A stretch of DNA of 64,000 nt, from positions 62,001-126,000 of the forward strand of contig NZ_JACHLL010000002.1 of the NCBI RefSeq assembly GCF_014207935.1. The letters run 5' to 3'. Below are positions 1 to 9,726 of the stretch, piece by piece. The DNA comes from Pseudomonas fluvialis (GTDB taxonomy: Bacteria; Pseudomonadota; Gammaproteobacteria; Pseudomonadales; Pseudomonadaceae). The translations under genes and the position numbers were made by a program. A model generated the notes under the pieces. The model worked only from the letters and a program-made list of their open reading frames with translations, was not told where the DNA came from and made no database searches. How positions within the stretch are numbered: position 1 is the stretch's first letter; each line of letters begins with the position of its first letter.

Positions 1-1075
1 GCACGTTATGGATAAAGCCTTTCAATCCCTGCCAATTGTCTTCCGGCTGTGGATCGGACAGCGCCAGGTGCCACTCGAAGTTGGGGTTCTCCGCAGCGAG
101 CTGGTCGTACTCCTCGACGTAGAAGGCTTCACGCAGCGAGCGAGCGCCGTACCAGAAGCTGATCTTGCGCTTGGACTTGAGGCGCTTGAGCTGGTCGAAG
201 ATGTGCGAGCGCATCGGCGCCATGCCGGCACCACCACCGATGAAGATCATCTCAGCGTCGGTGTCCTTGGCGAAGAACTCGCCGAACGGCCCGTACACGG
301 TGACCTTGTCGCCCGGCTTCAAGTTGAACACCCAGGACGACATCTGGCCCGGCGGCAGATGGTCCTTGCCCGGTGGCGGCGAGGCGATGCGGATATTGAA
401 TTTGACGATGCCCTTCTCGTCCGGGTAGTTGGCCATGGAGTAGGCGCGGATCACCGGCTCGTCGACCTTGGACACATACTTCCACTGGTTGAACTTGTCC
501 CAGTCACCCCGGTACTCGGGCTGGATGTCGAAGTCCTTGTAGTTGACCACGTGCGGCGGGCATTCCAGCTGCACATAGCCGCCGGCGCGGAAGTCCACGC
601 TCTCGCCTTCTGGCAGGCGCAGGGTCAGCTCCTTGATGAAGGTAGCGACGTTGGGGTTGGACTCCACCGTGCATTCCCACTTCTTCACGCCGAACACCGA
701 CTCCTCCACCTCGATGTGCATGTCCTGCTTGACCGGAGTCTGGCAGGACAGGCGCCAGCCCGCCTTGGCCTCGCGCTTGGTGAAGTGCGACTCCTCGGTC
801 GGCAGCATCTCGCCGCCGCCGCTTTCGACGATGCACTTGCACTGCGCGCAGGTGCCGCCGCCACCACAGGCCGAGGACAGGAACACGTTGTTCGCCGCCA
901 GGGTCTGCAGCAGCTTGCCGCCGGCCTGCACAGTGAGAGTACGCTCACCGTTGATAACGATGCTCACGTCGCCGCTGGACACCAGTTTGGCGCGAGCCAG
1001 CAGGATCAGCAGGACCAGCGCCAGGACGATGCCGGCAAACATGCCCACCGCCAGAAAAAACTCGAAACTCAGCAT
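1..1075 (-). CDS. nqrF: Na+-translocating NADH:quinone reductase subunit F (partial, 3' end beyond window)
   Basis: NqrF is the NADH-oxidising flavoprotein of the inner-membrane Na+-NQR complex, passing electrons from NADH through FAD and a 2Fe-2S centre. Reading from the ATG at 1075, the protein has an N-terminal membrane helix (about residues 4-27). A plant-type ferredoxin domain follows with Cys70, Cys76, Cys79 and a later Cys near 111, and then the FAD domain with an RAYSMANYP motif and the start of the NADH domain ([11 protein letters not shown]). About 358 residues lie in the window. The family is about 407 long, so roughly 50 C-terminal residues are missing. It sits 9 nt after nqrE with AAGGAG upstream and is the last operon gene visible here. 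Confidence 0.96.
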   Translation of the reverse strand, partial: MLSFEFFLAVGMFAGIVLALVLLILLARAKLVSSGDVSIVINGERTLTVQAGGKLLQTLAANNVFLSSACGGGGTCAQCKCIVESGGGEMLPTEESHFTKREAKAGWRLSCQTPVKQDMHIEVEESVFGVKKWECTVESNPNVATFIKELTLRLPEGESVDFRAGGYVQLECPPHVVNYKDFDIQPEYRGDWDKFNQWKYVSKVDEPVIRAYSMANYPDEKGIVKFNIRIASPPPGKDHLPPGQMSSWVFNLKPGDKVTVYGPFGEFFAKDTDAEMIFIGGGAGMAPMRSHIFDQLKRLKSKRKISFWYGARSLREAFYVEEYDQLAAENPNFEWHLALSDPQPEDNWQGLKGFIHNV

Positions 1076-1084
1076 GGCCACTCC

Positions 1085-1693
1085 TTACAACTGGATGCCG
1101 GAGAAGGACATGAAGCCCAACGACATGAGGCCGATGGTGATGAAGGTGATGCCCAGCCCCTGCAAGCCCTCCGGCACATCGCTGTACTTGAGTTTCTCGC
1201 GAATGCCGGCCAGCAGGGCGATGGCCAGCGCCCAGGAAATCCCCGAACCAAAGCCGTAAACCACGCTCTCGCCGAGGTTGTAGTCGCGCTCGACCATGAA
1301 CAGCGAGCCGGCCATGATCACGCAGTTCACCGTAATCAGCGGCAGGAACACACCGAGGGCGTTGTACAGCGCCGGCATGTACTTATCGAGCAGCATCTCG
1401 AGGATCTGCACGATGGCCGCGATCACGCCGATGTAGCTGAGCAGGCCGAGGAACGACAGGTCGACTTCCGGCAAGCCGGCCCAGGCCAGCGCGCCTTCCT
1501 TGAGCAGCCAGGTATACAGCAGGTTGTTGGCCGGCACGGTGATGGCCTGTACCACCACCACGGCAATGCCGAGACCGATGGCCGTCTCGACCTTCTTGGA
1601 AATGGCAATGAAGCTGCACATGCCGAGGAAGAAGGCCAAGGCCATGTTCTCGATGAACACGGACTTCACGAACAGACTGAGGTAGTGCTCCAT
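1085..1693 (-). CDS. nqrE: Na+-NQR subunit E
   Basis: Integral membrane subunit of Na+-NQR, about 202 residues, the normal family length. The protein begins [20 protein letters not shown] and consists almost wholly of hydrophobic helices, with the family Cys in the GMCSF segment near the N-terminus. NqrD and NqrE are paralogous and together hold an Fe centre in the membrane. A longer reading frame extends upstream, but the start at 1693 is chosen because it matches the family N-terminus and overlaps the nqrD stop by one base (TGATG), a typical translational coupling. Confidence 0.96.
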   Translation of the reverse strand: MEHYLSLFVKSVFIENMALAFFLGMCSFIAISKKVETAIGLGIAVVVVQAITVPANNLLYTWLLKEGALAWAGLPEVDLSFLGLLSYIGVIAAIVQILEMLLDKYMPALYNALGVFLPLITVNCVIMAGSLFMVERDYNLGESVVYGFGSGISWALAIALLAGIREKLKYSDVPEGLQGLGITFITIGLMSLGFMSFSGIQL

Positions 1694-2361
1694 CAGCAGG
1701 CCTCCTTGTCCGAAACCTGCGGCGCCAGGCGGAACGCCGGTGCCTCCTTCTGCTCCGGCTTCCAGCTGCGCAGCGCCCAGATGATCAGGCCGATCAGGAA
1801 GAACGCCGAAGGCGGCAGCAACAGCAGACCATTGGGCTGATACCAACCGCCATCATTGACGGTCGGCAGGATGCTGTAGCCCAGCAACTTTCCCGAACCG
1901 AACAGTTCCCGCACCACACCCAGCACGACCAGCATGGCGCTGTAGCCCAGGCCGTTGCCGATGCCGTCGCAGAACGCCAGCAGTGGCGGGTTCTGCATGG
2001 CAAAGGCCTCGGCGCGGCCCATCACGATGCAGTTGGTGATGATCAGGCCGACGAATACCGACAGCTGCTTGGACAGTGAGTAGGCGAAGGCCTTGAGCAC
2101 CTGATCGACCACTATCACCAGGGACGCAATGATCACCATCTGCACGATCATGCGGATGCTGCTCGGAATCTGGCTGCGGATCATCGAGATGAACAGGTTG
2201 GAGAAGGCCGTCACCAGGGTCAGGGCAATCGACATGACCAGTGCCGTCTTCAGGTTGGAGGTCACCGCCAGCGCCGAGCAGATACCGAGGATCTGCAGAC
2301 CGATGGGGTTGTTGTGCAGGATGGGATCGAGCAGCACGCTCTTGTAGGTGGGTTGCGACAT
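1693..2361 (-). CDS. nqrD: Na+-NQR subunit D
   Basis: Membrane subunit of the Na+-pumping NADH:quinone reductase, 222 residues with six predicted hydrophobic segments. Conserved segments include [20 protein letters not shown] at the N-terminus and [15 protein letters not shown] in the middle; each holds a membrane Cys typical of NqrD/NqrE. It starts with ATG behind a strong GGGGAGG ribosome site and lies 2 nt downstream of nqrC. The C-terminal tail is hydrophilic and slightly longer than the membrane core needs. Confidence 0.96.
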   Translation of the reverse strand: MSQPTYKSVLLDPILHNNPIGLQILGICSALAVTSNLKTALVMSIALTLVTAFSNLFISMIRSQIPSSIRMIVQMVIIASLVIVVDQVLKAFAYSLSKQLSVFVGLIITNCIVMGRAEAFAMQNPPLLAFCDGIGNGLGYSAMLVVLGVVRELFGSGKLLGYSILPTVNDGGWYQPNGLLLLPPSAFFLIGLIIWALRSWKPEQKEAPAFRLAPQVSDKEAC

Positions 2362-2363
2362 GC

Positions 2364-3164
2364 TTATGCCTCCCCTGCTTTCTGGGTAAGGAGCTTGAGA
2401 TTGGCCAGCAGCGGCCCGAAGCCGTTTTCGCCGAGCCAGAAATGCAGCAGGTTGTTGACGCCCTTGCTGGTCAGTGTGGCGCCGGCCAGGCCGTCGACCT
2501 GATGCGCAGCCTTGGTCGACTGCGGATCGACGCTGCCCTTGATCACTTCCACGGCCAACGTGCCCTGCTCATCGAACAGGCTCTTGCCGGTCCACAGTGC
2601 CTTCCATTTCGGGTTATCCACCTCACCACCGAGGCCCGGCGTTTCGCCGTGCTGGTAGAAGCCAAAGCCCACCACCGTGTTCAGGTCCCCTTTCACCGCA
2701 ATAAAACCGTACAGGGTCGACCACAGGCCATAACCGCGCACCGGCAGAATCAGGCTCTCCAGCTGGCCATCACGCTCGACCAGGTAGACGGTGGAGAAAC
2801 GCTCACGACGCTTGATCGAAGCGATGTCCTGCTCACGCGGCAGGGCATCGGACAACTGCGGATCCTTGGCTGCCTTGAGCGGGTCGAAGCTGGCGGCGTC
2901 CTGGGCTTCGCTGAACTGCCCCGTCTGCAGGTCCACCACACGGGCTCTGATTCGCTCGGCATAGAGCGCCTTGACCTGTTTGGCACTGAGGCCTTCCCCG
3001 CCCAGCCCGGCAATCGTCAGGATACTGCGCTGTTTGTCCAGCTGGCGGTTCTCTACCTGGGTCGGTTTCAGCATCACCGCGCCGCCGGCAACGAAAATGG
3101 AGCACACCAGGCACACCAGCATCGCCACTGTCAGGGTGCGCAGAGTCGATTCTTGCTTAGCCAC
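2364..3164 (-). CDS. nqrC: Na+-NQR subunit C (covalent FMN carrier)
   Basis: NqrC carries a covalently bound FMN on a periplasmic domain. The 266-residue protein has one N-terminal membrane helix (about residues 11-32) followed by an FMN-binding domain. The flavinylation motif reads LAGATLTS near residue 226, where the second Thr is the expected attachment site (family consensus S/AGATxT). The start codon is GTG with GGAGG eight bases upstream. The gene overlaps the end of nqrB by 8 nt. The flavin is normally attached by ApbE, whose gene is not in this window; it may lie beyond nqrF. Confidence 0.96.
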   Translation of the reverse strand: MAKQESTLRTLTVAMLVCLVCSIFVAGGAVMLKPTQVENRQLDKQRSILTIAGLGGEGLSAKQVKALYAERIRARVVDLQTGQFSEAQDAASFDPLKAAKDPQLSDALPREQDIASIKRRERFSTVYLVERDGQLESLILPVRGYGLWSTLYGFIAVKGDLNTVVGFGFYQHGETPGLGGEVDNPKWKALWTGKSLFDEQGTLAVEVIKGSVDPQSTKAAHQVDGLAGATLTSKGVNNLLHFWLGENGFGPLLANLKLLTQKAGEA

Positions 3165-4365
3165 GCGCGATCCTCCGCTTGATGTTGGCCTGCACGACGA
3201 AATGATCGATCAGTGGCGCGCAGAGGTTGGCGAACAGAATCGCCAGCATCATGCCCTCGGGGAACGCCGGATTGACCACGCGGATCAGCACGACCATCAG
3301 GCCGATCAGGGCACCAAAGATCCACTTGCCGGTATTGGTCATGGATGCCGATACCGGATCGGTGGCCATGAAGATCATGCCGAAGGCGAAGCCGCCCGCC
3401 ACCAGATGCCAGTACCAGGGCATGGCAAACATGGGGTTGCTACTCGAACCAATGCTGTTGAGCAGCAGGCTGGTCGCAACCATGCCCAGCATCACCCCGC
3501 CGACGATGCGCCAGGAGGCGATTCGGGTCAGCAGCAGCACGGCGCCCCCGATGAAAATGGCCAGGGTGCTGGTTTCCCCCATCGAGCCCTGCTCAAAACC
3601 GAGAAAGGCATCCCACCAGGACAGACCTTGCGCCGTCACCTGCTCGATACCACCCGCCGCTGCTACCGACAGCGTGGTCGCGCCGGCAAAGCCATCCACT
3701 GCCGTCCACACCGCATCTCCCGACATCTGCGCCGGGTAGGCGAAGAACAGGAAGGCACGACCGACCAGTGCCGGGTTGAGGAAGTTCTTGCCGGTGCCGC
3801 CGAAGACTTCCTTGCCGATCACCACGCCGAAGCTGATACCCAGTGCCACCTGCCACAGCGGAATGCTCGGCGGCAGGGTCAGGGCAAACAGCACCGAGGT
3901 TACGAAGAAGCCTTCGTTGACCTCATGGCGACGGATGGAGGCAAACAGCACCTCCCAAAAGCCACCAACGATAAAGGTGACCGCATAGACCGGAATAAAG
4001 AAGGCCGCGCCCTGGATAAAGTTGTCCCAGATGCTGCCTGGATCGAAGCCCGCCAGCGCGCCGATCAGGCCGAAGCGCCAACCATCCTGGGCCGCCAGGA
4101 GCGCGGCGTTGCCAGCGAAGAGACTGTTGGCCTGGTAGCCGATGTTCCACATGCCGAACAACATGGCCGGGAAGGTACACAACCACACGGTGATCATGAT
4201 GCGCTTGAGGTCGATACCATCGCGCACATGGGCAGTGCTTCTGGTCACACTGCCGGGGCGATAGAAGAAGGTATCGAAGGCCTCATAGAGGGCGTACCAC
4301 TTTTCATAGCGGCCGCCCTTCTCGAAGTGGTGTTCGATCTTGTCGAGGAATTTGCGTAGAGACAT
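3157..4365 (-). CDS. nqrB: Na+-NQR subunit B (membrane flavoprotein)
   Basis: Core membrane subunit of Na+-NQR, 402 residues, containing riboflavin and a covalent FMN in the family. The FMN attachment motif is visible as FAGATTLS in the central part. The N-terminus ([18 protein letters not shown]) is cytoplasmic and is followed by about ten hydrophobic helices, including [13 protein letters not shown], a well-conserved NqrB/RnfD segment. It begins 3 nt after nqrA behind AGGAGGG, and its end overlaps nqrC. Confidence 0.97.
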   Translation of the reverse strand: MSLRKFLDKIEHHFEKGGRYEKWYALYEAFDTFFYRPGSVTRSTAHVRDGIDLKRIMITVWLCTFPAMLFGMWNIGYQANSLFAGNAALLAAQDGWRFGLIGALAGFDPGSIWDNFIQGAAFFIPVYAVTFIVGGFWEVLFASIRRHEVNEGFFVTSVLFALTLPPSIPLWQVALGISFGVVIGKEVFGGTGKNFLNPALVGRAFLFFAYPAQMSGDAVWTAVDGFAGATTLSVAAAGGIEQVTAQGLSWWDAFLGFEQGSMGETSTLAIFIGGAVLLLTRIASWRIVGGVMLGMVATSLLLNSIGSSSNPMFAMPWYWHLVAGGFAFGMIFMATDPVSASMTNTGKWIFGALIGLMVVLIRVVNPAFPEGMMLAILFANLCAPLIDHFVVQANIKRRIARG

Positions 4366-4368
4366 GGA

Positions 4369-5772
<1,404 letters not shown>

Positions 5773-5775
5773 TCA

Positions 5776-5781
5776 ATTATA
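5776..5781 (-). promoter_or_regulatory. candidate -10 element of the nqr operon promoter
   Basis: The minus strand reads TATAAT here, a perfect sigma70 -10 hexamer about 70 bp before nqrA and between the divergent nqr and chalcone-isomerase-like genes. No good -35 is visible at 17 bp, so the promoter may need an activator. This is inferred from sequence match only. Confidence 0.45.
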
Positions 5782-5905
5782 GGGATGCCGGCACCCTGAC
5801 CACCATCCACAAACGCGACAGGCAACACCTGGCAATAAAGCCCGGATTGACCCAGCAACGCCGCTGAGAAATAAAGCACCCATCCCCTTGCGAGGACCGA
5901 GCACC

Positions 5906-6463
5906 ATGCATCGCTGGCTACTGATCCTGAGTTTGCTGAGCCTGCCAGTGGCCGCCGATGAGGCCAGCCGCCTGCAGCAGGCAGCCTTTGCGCCTCAATT
6001 GCAGCACCAGCAAACGGTTCTGCTACGCAAGAACCAGAGCCTGCTGCGTTATCTTTGGGTCGATGTGTATGCCGCAGCGTTCTACAGCGAAGCCCAGGTA
6101 AGCCCACAGCGCGCGCTGCGCGAACAACGCGACCGTCACCTGGAGCTGTATTACTTCCGTGAGATCAGTCGAGACGACGTGATCAAAGCCGCCTGGGTCA
6201 CGCTGGAGCGTCAGCATAGCCCGCAAGTCCTTGAGCCCTTGCGAGGCGAACTCGACCGGCTGCATGCGAGCTTTAACGACATCCGCCCCGGCGACCGCTA
6301 TGGACTGGACTACAGCCAGGCAACAGGCCTGCGTCTGCTGCGCAATGGCGAAGTGATTTTCCACAGCGGGGATGCCCGCCTGGCTCAGCTGTATTTCGGC
6401 ATCTGGCTGGCCCCCGAAGGACTGTCCGACGAGCTGCGCGATGCGCTGCTCGCCGAACGCTGA
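5906..6463 (+). CDS. secreted chalcone-isomerase-like protein
   Basis: A 185-residue protein with a clear Sec signal peptide (MHRWLLILSLLSLPVAADEA, cleavage probably after the VAA). The mature part resembles bacterial proteins with the chalcone isomerase fold (Chalcone_3, PF16036): it contains RYLWVDVYAAAFYSE, LELYYFREIS and a C-terminal YFGIWLAPEGLSDELR segment, where family members end with the G-x-W-x2-sxxp-s pattern. No enzymatic activity can be claimed; bacterial members are mostly uncharacterised envelope proteins. Start chosen at ATG 5906 with GAGG upstream, because the alternative TTG six codons earlier would spoil the signal peptide. It is divergent from nqrA and convergent with aroP. 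Confidence 0.75.
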   Translation: MHRWLLILSLLSLPVAADEASRLQQAAFAPQLQHQQTVLLRKNQSLLRYLWVDVYAAAFYSEAQVSPQRALREQRDRHLELYYFREISRDDVIKAAWVTLERQHSPQVLEPLRGELDRLHASFNDIRPGDRYGLDYSQATGLRLLRNGEVIFHSGDARLAQLYFGIWLAPEGLSDELRDALLAER

Positions 6464-6469
6464 AACCCC

Positions 6470-7840
6470 TTAGCTCGCTGCGCGGCGCTTGAGCCAGTAG
6501 CACAGGCCGATAAACGCCAGCCACAGCGGGATGGCATAGACCGACAGGTTGATCCCCGGAATCTGCAGCATGACCACCAGGATCAGGCCGACAAAGGCCA
6601 GGCACAGGTAGTTGGAGAACGGGTACCACAGCGACTTGAAGCCAGGCTCAATGCCCCGCGCCAGCAGGCTCTGACGGAACTTGAGGTGCGACAGGCTGAT
6701 CATTGCCCAGTTGATCACCAGGCTGGCCACTACCAGCGCCATGAGCATTTCCAGCGCCTGCTGCGGCGCCAGGTAGTTGACCAGTACACACAGCAGCGTG
6801 ATCAGTGCCGACACGCCGATGGCCAGCACGGGCACACCGCGCTTGTTCACGGTCATCAGCACCTTGGGCGCATCCCCCTGCTCGGCCAGGCCGAAGAGCA
6901 TGCGGCTGTTGCAGTACACGCCGCTGTTGTAAACCGACAGCGCCGCGGTCAGCACCACGAAGTTGAGGATATGCGCCGCCGTGTCACTGCCGATCAGCGA
7001 GAAGATCTGCACGAACGGACTGCCACTGTACGGATCGCCCGCTGCATTGAGAGTCTCCAGCAGCTTGTCCCAGGGATAGAGCATCAGCAGCACGCTCAGG
7101 GCGCCGATGTAGAAGATCAGAATCCGCCAGATCACCTGGTTGATGGCCTTGGGAATCACCTTCTTCGGCTCCTCGGCCTCGGCCGCGGTAATGCCAACCA
7201 GCTCCAGGCCACCGAAGCTGAACATGATGATCGCCAGCACCATCACCAGCCCCGAGAGACCGTTTGGGAAGAAGCCGCCATGGGCCCACAGGTTGCTCAC
7301 CGCCGCCTGCTCGCCTCCGCCGCCGGAAACCAGCAGGTACAGGCCAAGCAGGATCATGCCGATGATCGCCACCACCTTGATCAGCGCAAACCAGAACTCG
7401 GTCTCACCGAAGACTTTGACGTTGAACAGGTTGATGGCATTGATCAGCACGAAGAAAGCCGCTGCGGTCGCCCAGGTCGGCACATCCGGCCACCAGAACT
7501 GGATGTACTTGCCCACCGCCGTGAGCTCGGCCATGCCGACCAGCACATAGAGCACCCAGTAGTTCCAGCCGGAAAGAAAACCGGCGTAACCGCCCCAGTA
7601 CCGGTGTGCAAAGTGGCTGAAGGAGCCGGCCACCGGCTCTTCGACGATCATTTCGCCCAGCTGGCGCATGATCAGAAAGGCAATGAAGCCGGCAATCGCG
7701 TAGCCGAGAATCATCGAAGGACCGGCCGATTTCAGCACCCCGGCAGAGCCGAGGAACAGGCCGGTGCCGATCGCGCCACCAAGGGCGATCAGCTGGATAT
7801 GACGGTTTTGCAGACCACGTTTGAGTTCGCCCGTGTGCAT
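6470..7840 (-). CDS. aroP: aromatic amino acid permease (AroP-type, APC family)
   Basis: Proton-coupled amino acid importer with about 12 membrane helices, 456 residues. Close to E. coli AroP over its full length: GGAIGTGLFLGSA in helix 1, VEEPVAGSFSHFA, the stretch FGETEFWFALIKV, and FSFGGLELVGITAAEAE. Aromatic amino acids are the likely substrates by family, although proline or GABA permeases share these motifs. ATG at 7840 follows AGGAG by six bases; this Shine-Dalgarno is half of a short palindrome (CTCCTGTAGGAG, 7847-7858). The leader contains a palindromic repeat element (7861-7990) in the same orientation as the gene. Confidence 0.9.
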   Translation of the reverse strand: MHTGELKRGLQNRHIQLIALGGAIGTGLFLGSAGVLKSAGPSMILGYAIAGFIAFLIMRQLGEMIVEEPVAGSFSHFAHRYWGGYAGFLSGWNYWVLYVLVGMAELTAVGKYIQFWWPDVPTWATAAAFFVLINAINLFNVKVFGETEFWFALIKVVAIIGMILLGLYLLVSGGGGEQAAVSNLWAHGGFFPNGLSGLVMVLAIIMFSFGGLELVGITAAEAEEPKKVIPKAINQVIWRILIFYIGALSVLLMLYPWDKLLETLNAAGDPYSGSPFVQIFSLIGSDTAAHILNFVVLTAALSVYNSGVYCNSRMLFGLAEQGDAPKVLMTVNKRGVPVLAIGVSALITLLCVLVNYLAPQQALEMLMALVVASLVINWAMISLSHLKFRQSLLARGIEPGFKSLWYPFSNYLCLAFVGLILVVMLQIPGINLSVYAIPLWLAFIGLCYWLKRRAAS

Positions 7841-7860
7841 GGGTAGCTCCTGTAGGAGTC

Positions 7861-7990
7861 GGCTCAAAGCCTGCTGCGCGCCGGGCCTGCTGCGTTAAAA
7901 GCAGGTTCGAAATGCTCATTTACCATTCGTAAACTCCGCTTCCTCACCTGCTTTTGCCTTGCATGCCTCTAGCTCGCGAGCCTTTGAGCA
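7861..7990 (-). repeat. palindromic structured repeat, copy A (aroP leader)
   Basis: About 130 bp with two nested inverted repeats. The outer arms are at 7861-7872 and 7979-7990 (10 of 12 pair); the inner arms are AAAAGCAGGT (7897-7906) and ACCTGCTTTT (7946-7955), a perfect 10-bp stem. On the minus strand it carries the blocks GCGAGCTAGAG, CAAGGC, a 31-nt core (7942-7912) and AACGC, then GCGCAGCAG. The same blocks occur in the same order at 44563-44762 with different stem sequences. It may be a small non-autonomous mobile element or a structured RNA; no coding capacity is visible. It lies directly upstream of the aroP ribosome site. Confidence 0.75.
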
Positions 7991-8073
7991 GTCTCTAAAA
8001 CCATTGCGTCAGGCTTCATTCGCCAACGCTGAAATGGCCGCTGCACGGGATCGCCGCACACCAGCCATGAACG

Positions 8074-8097
8074 AAAAACGGGAGCCGAAGCTCCCGT
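8074..8097 (-). terminator. rho-independent terminator of gap
   Basis: On the minus strand a perfect 8-bp stem ACGGGAGC/GCTCCCGT (8097-8090 with 8085-8078) is closed by a UUCG tetraloop and followed by a run of T. It begins 18 bp after the gap stop codon. The C(UUCG)G loop is the classic stable form. Confidence 0.9.
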
Positions 8098-8114
8098 TTC
8101 TCTTCTCGCCTAGC

Positions 8115-9569
8115 TTAGCGCGGGAAAGCCGGCGGGTTGACCCCGGCCATGTCTTCCATCACGCGAACCACCTGGCAGCTGTAGCCGAACTCGTTGTCAT
8201 ACCACACGTACAGCACGACACGATTGTCGTTGCTGATGGTGGCTTCGGCATCGACCACACCGGCGTGGCGCGAGCCGACGAAGTCGGTGGAGACCACTTC
8301 CTGCGAGTTGACGAAGTCGATCTGCTTCTGCAGGTCCGAGTGCATGGCCATCTGGCGCAGGTACTCGTTGATCTCTTCGCGGGTGGTGGCCTTCTCCAGG
8401 TTCAGGTTGAGGATGGCCATGGAGACGTTCGGCGTCGGTACGCGAATGGCGTTACCGGTCAGCTTGCCCTTCAGTACCGGCAGGGCCTTGGCGGCTGCAG
8501 TGGCGGCACCAGTTTCGGTGATCACCATGTTCAGCGCGGCGCTGCGGCCACGACGGCTGCCTTTGTGGAAGTTGTCGATCAGGTTCTGGTCGTTGGTGTA
8601 CGAGTGAACGGTTTCGACGTGGCCGTTGACGATGCCGTACTGGTCATTCACGGCTTTGAGCACCGGCACGATGGCGTTGGTGGTGCAGGAAGCGGCGGAG
8701 ATGATCTTGTCGTCGGCGCTGATGTCGCCATGGTTGATGCCATGCACGATGTTCTTCAGCGCGCCCTTGCCCGGTGCGGTCAGCACCACGCGATCGATAC
8801 CCGGGCAGGTCAGGTGCTGACCCAGGCCCTCGGCATCACGCCAGACACCGGTGTTGTCGACCAGCAGAGCATTGTTGATGCCGTACTGGGTGTAATCGAT
8901 TTCCTTCGGGTCCTTGGCGTAGATCACCTGGATCAGGTTGCCGTTGGCGGTCAGGGTGTTGTTTTCCTCGTCGATGGTGATGGTGCCATCGAACGGGCCA
9001 TGCACCGAGTCGCGACGCAGCAGGCTGGCGCGCTTGACCAGGTCATTGCTGGCACCCTTGCGCACAACGATGGCGCGCAGGCGCAGGCCGTCGCCACCAC
9101 CGGTTTTCTCGATCAGGATGCGCGCCAGCAGACGGCCGATACGACCGAAACCGTAGAGCACCACGTCAGTACCCTTGCGCTGATTGACGCCCTGCTGACC
9201 GGCTACGGTCGCCAGCTCGTCCTTGACGAACTGCTCGACGCTGCGGCCATTGCCTTCGGCCTTGAACTTGCTGGCCATCTTGCCCAGGTCCACGGAAGCG
9301 GCGCCCAGCTTGAGCTCGCTCATGGCCTTGAGGATCGGGAAGGTATCGTGGACCGACAGTTCGGCCTCGCCTTCGATGCGGTGACGGGCGAAACGATGGG
9401 CCTTGAGGATGGAGATCACCGAACGGTTGATCAGGCCACGGCCGTAGATCGAGGTCACCACATTGTTGTTGCGGTAGAGCTGACCGATCAGAGGAATCAT
9501 GGCCTCAGCGAGGGCTTCACGATCGATCCATTCACCGAGACACTGGTCGGGCTTCTGAGTCACGGGCAA
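8115..9569 (-). CDS. gap: glyceraldehyde-3-phosphate dehydrogenase, N-terminally extended type
   Basis: 484 residues against about 335 for standard GAPDH. The first ~130 residues are an extra helical domain (MPVTQKPDQCLGEWIDREAL onward) before the NAD-binding VVLYGFGRIGRLLAR motif. The catalytic Cys295 lies in SAASCTTNAI, followed by HSYTNDQNLIDN and the C-terminal VWYDNEFGYS. It oxidises glyceraldehyde-3-phosphate with phosphate and a dinucleotide; cofactor preference cannot be read. Pseudomonads carry several GAPDH genes, and this long form next to mfd is, from memory, the arrangement in P. aeruginosa. It diverges from mfd and ends in a strong terminator. Confidence 0.93.
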   Translation of the reverse strand: MPVTQKPDQCLGEWIDREALAEAMIPLIGQLYRNNNVVTSIYGRGLINRSVISILKAHRFARHRIEGEAELSVHDTFPILKAMSELKLGAASVDLGKMASKFKAEGNGRSVEQFVKDELATVAGQQGVNQRKGTDVVLYGFGRIGRLLARILIEKTGGGDGLRLRAIVVRKGASNDLVKRASLLRRDSVHGPFDGTITIDEENNTLTANGNLIQVIYAKDPKEIDYTQYGINNALLVDNTGVWRDAEGLGQHLTCPGIDRVVLTAPGKGALKNIVHGINHGDISADDKIISAASCTTNAIVPVLKAVNDQYGIVNGHVETVHSYTNDQNLIDNFHKGSRRGRSAALNMVITETGAATAAAKALPVLKGKLTGNAIRVPTPNVSMAILNLNLEKATTREEINEYLRQMAMHSDLQKQIDFVNSQEVVSTDFVGSRHAGVVDAEATISNDNRVVLYVWYDNEFGYSCQVVRVMEDMAGVNPPAFPR

Positions 9570-9726
9570 TACCTTCCGATATGTAGGGGCTGAAAAAAGG
9601 GGCTACATTATGCCGGCCTCGCCCTGCCGGAGCAATGCACGACTGTCGCTGCGTGCCTGCTGGCTTTCACGCTCGCCTCCCGCCTGCCCACCTCGCTACA
9701 ATCGGCGCCTTGTCATTTTGGGGCCG

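Noticed and set aside
8..1840. 610-codon open frame on the plus strand across nqrF and nqrE
   Set aside because: Antisense shadow of nqr genes, rich in His/Gln/Glu, with no recognisable domain.
7959..9593. 544-codon plus-strand frame opposite gap
   Set aside because: Complement of the GAPDH gene; its composition reflects antisense codons and the GAPDH motifs on the other strand are decisive.
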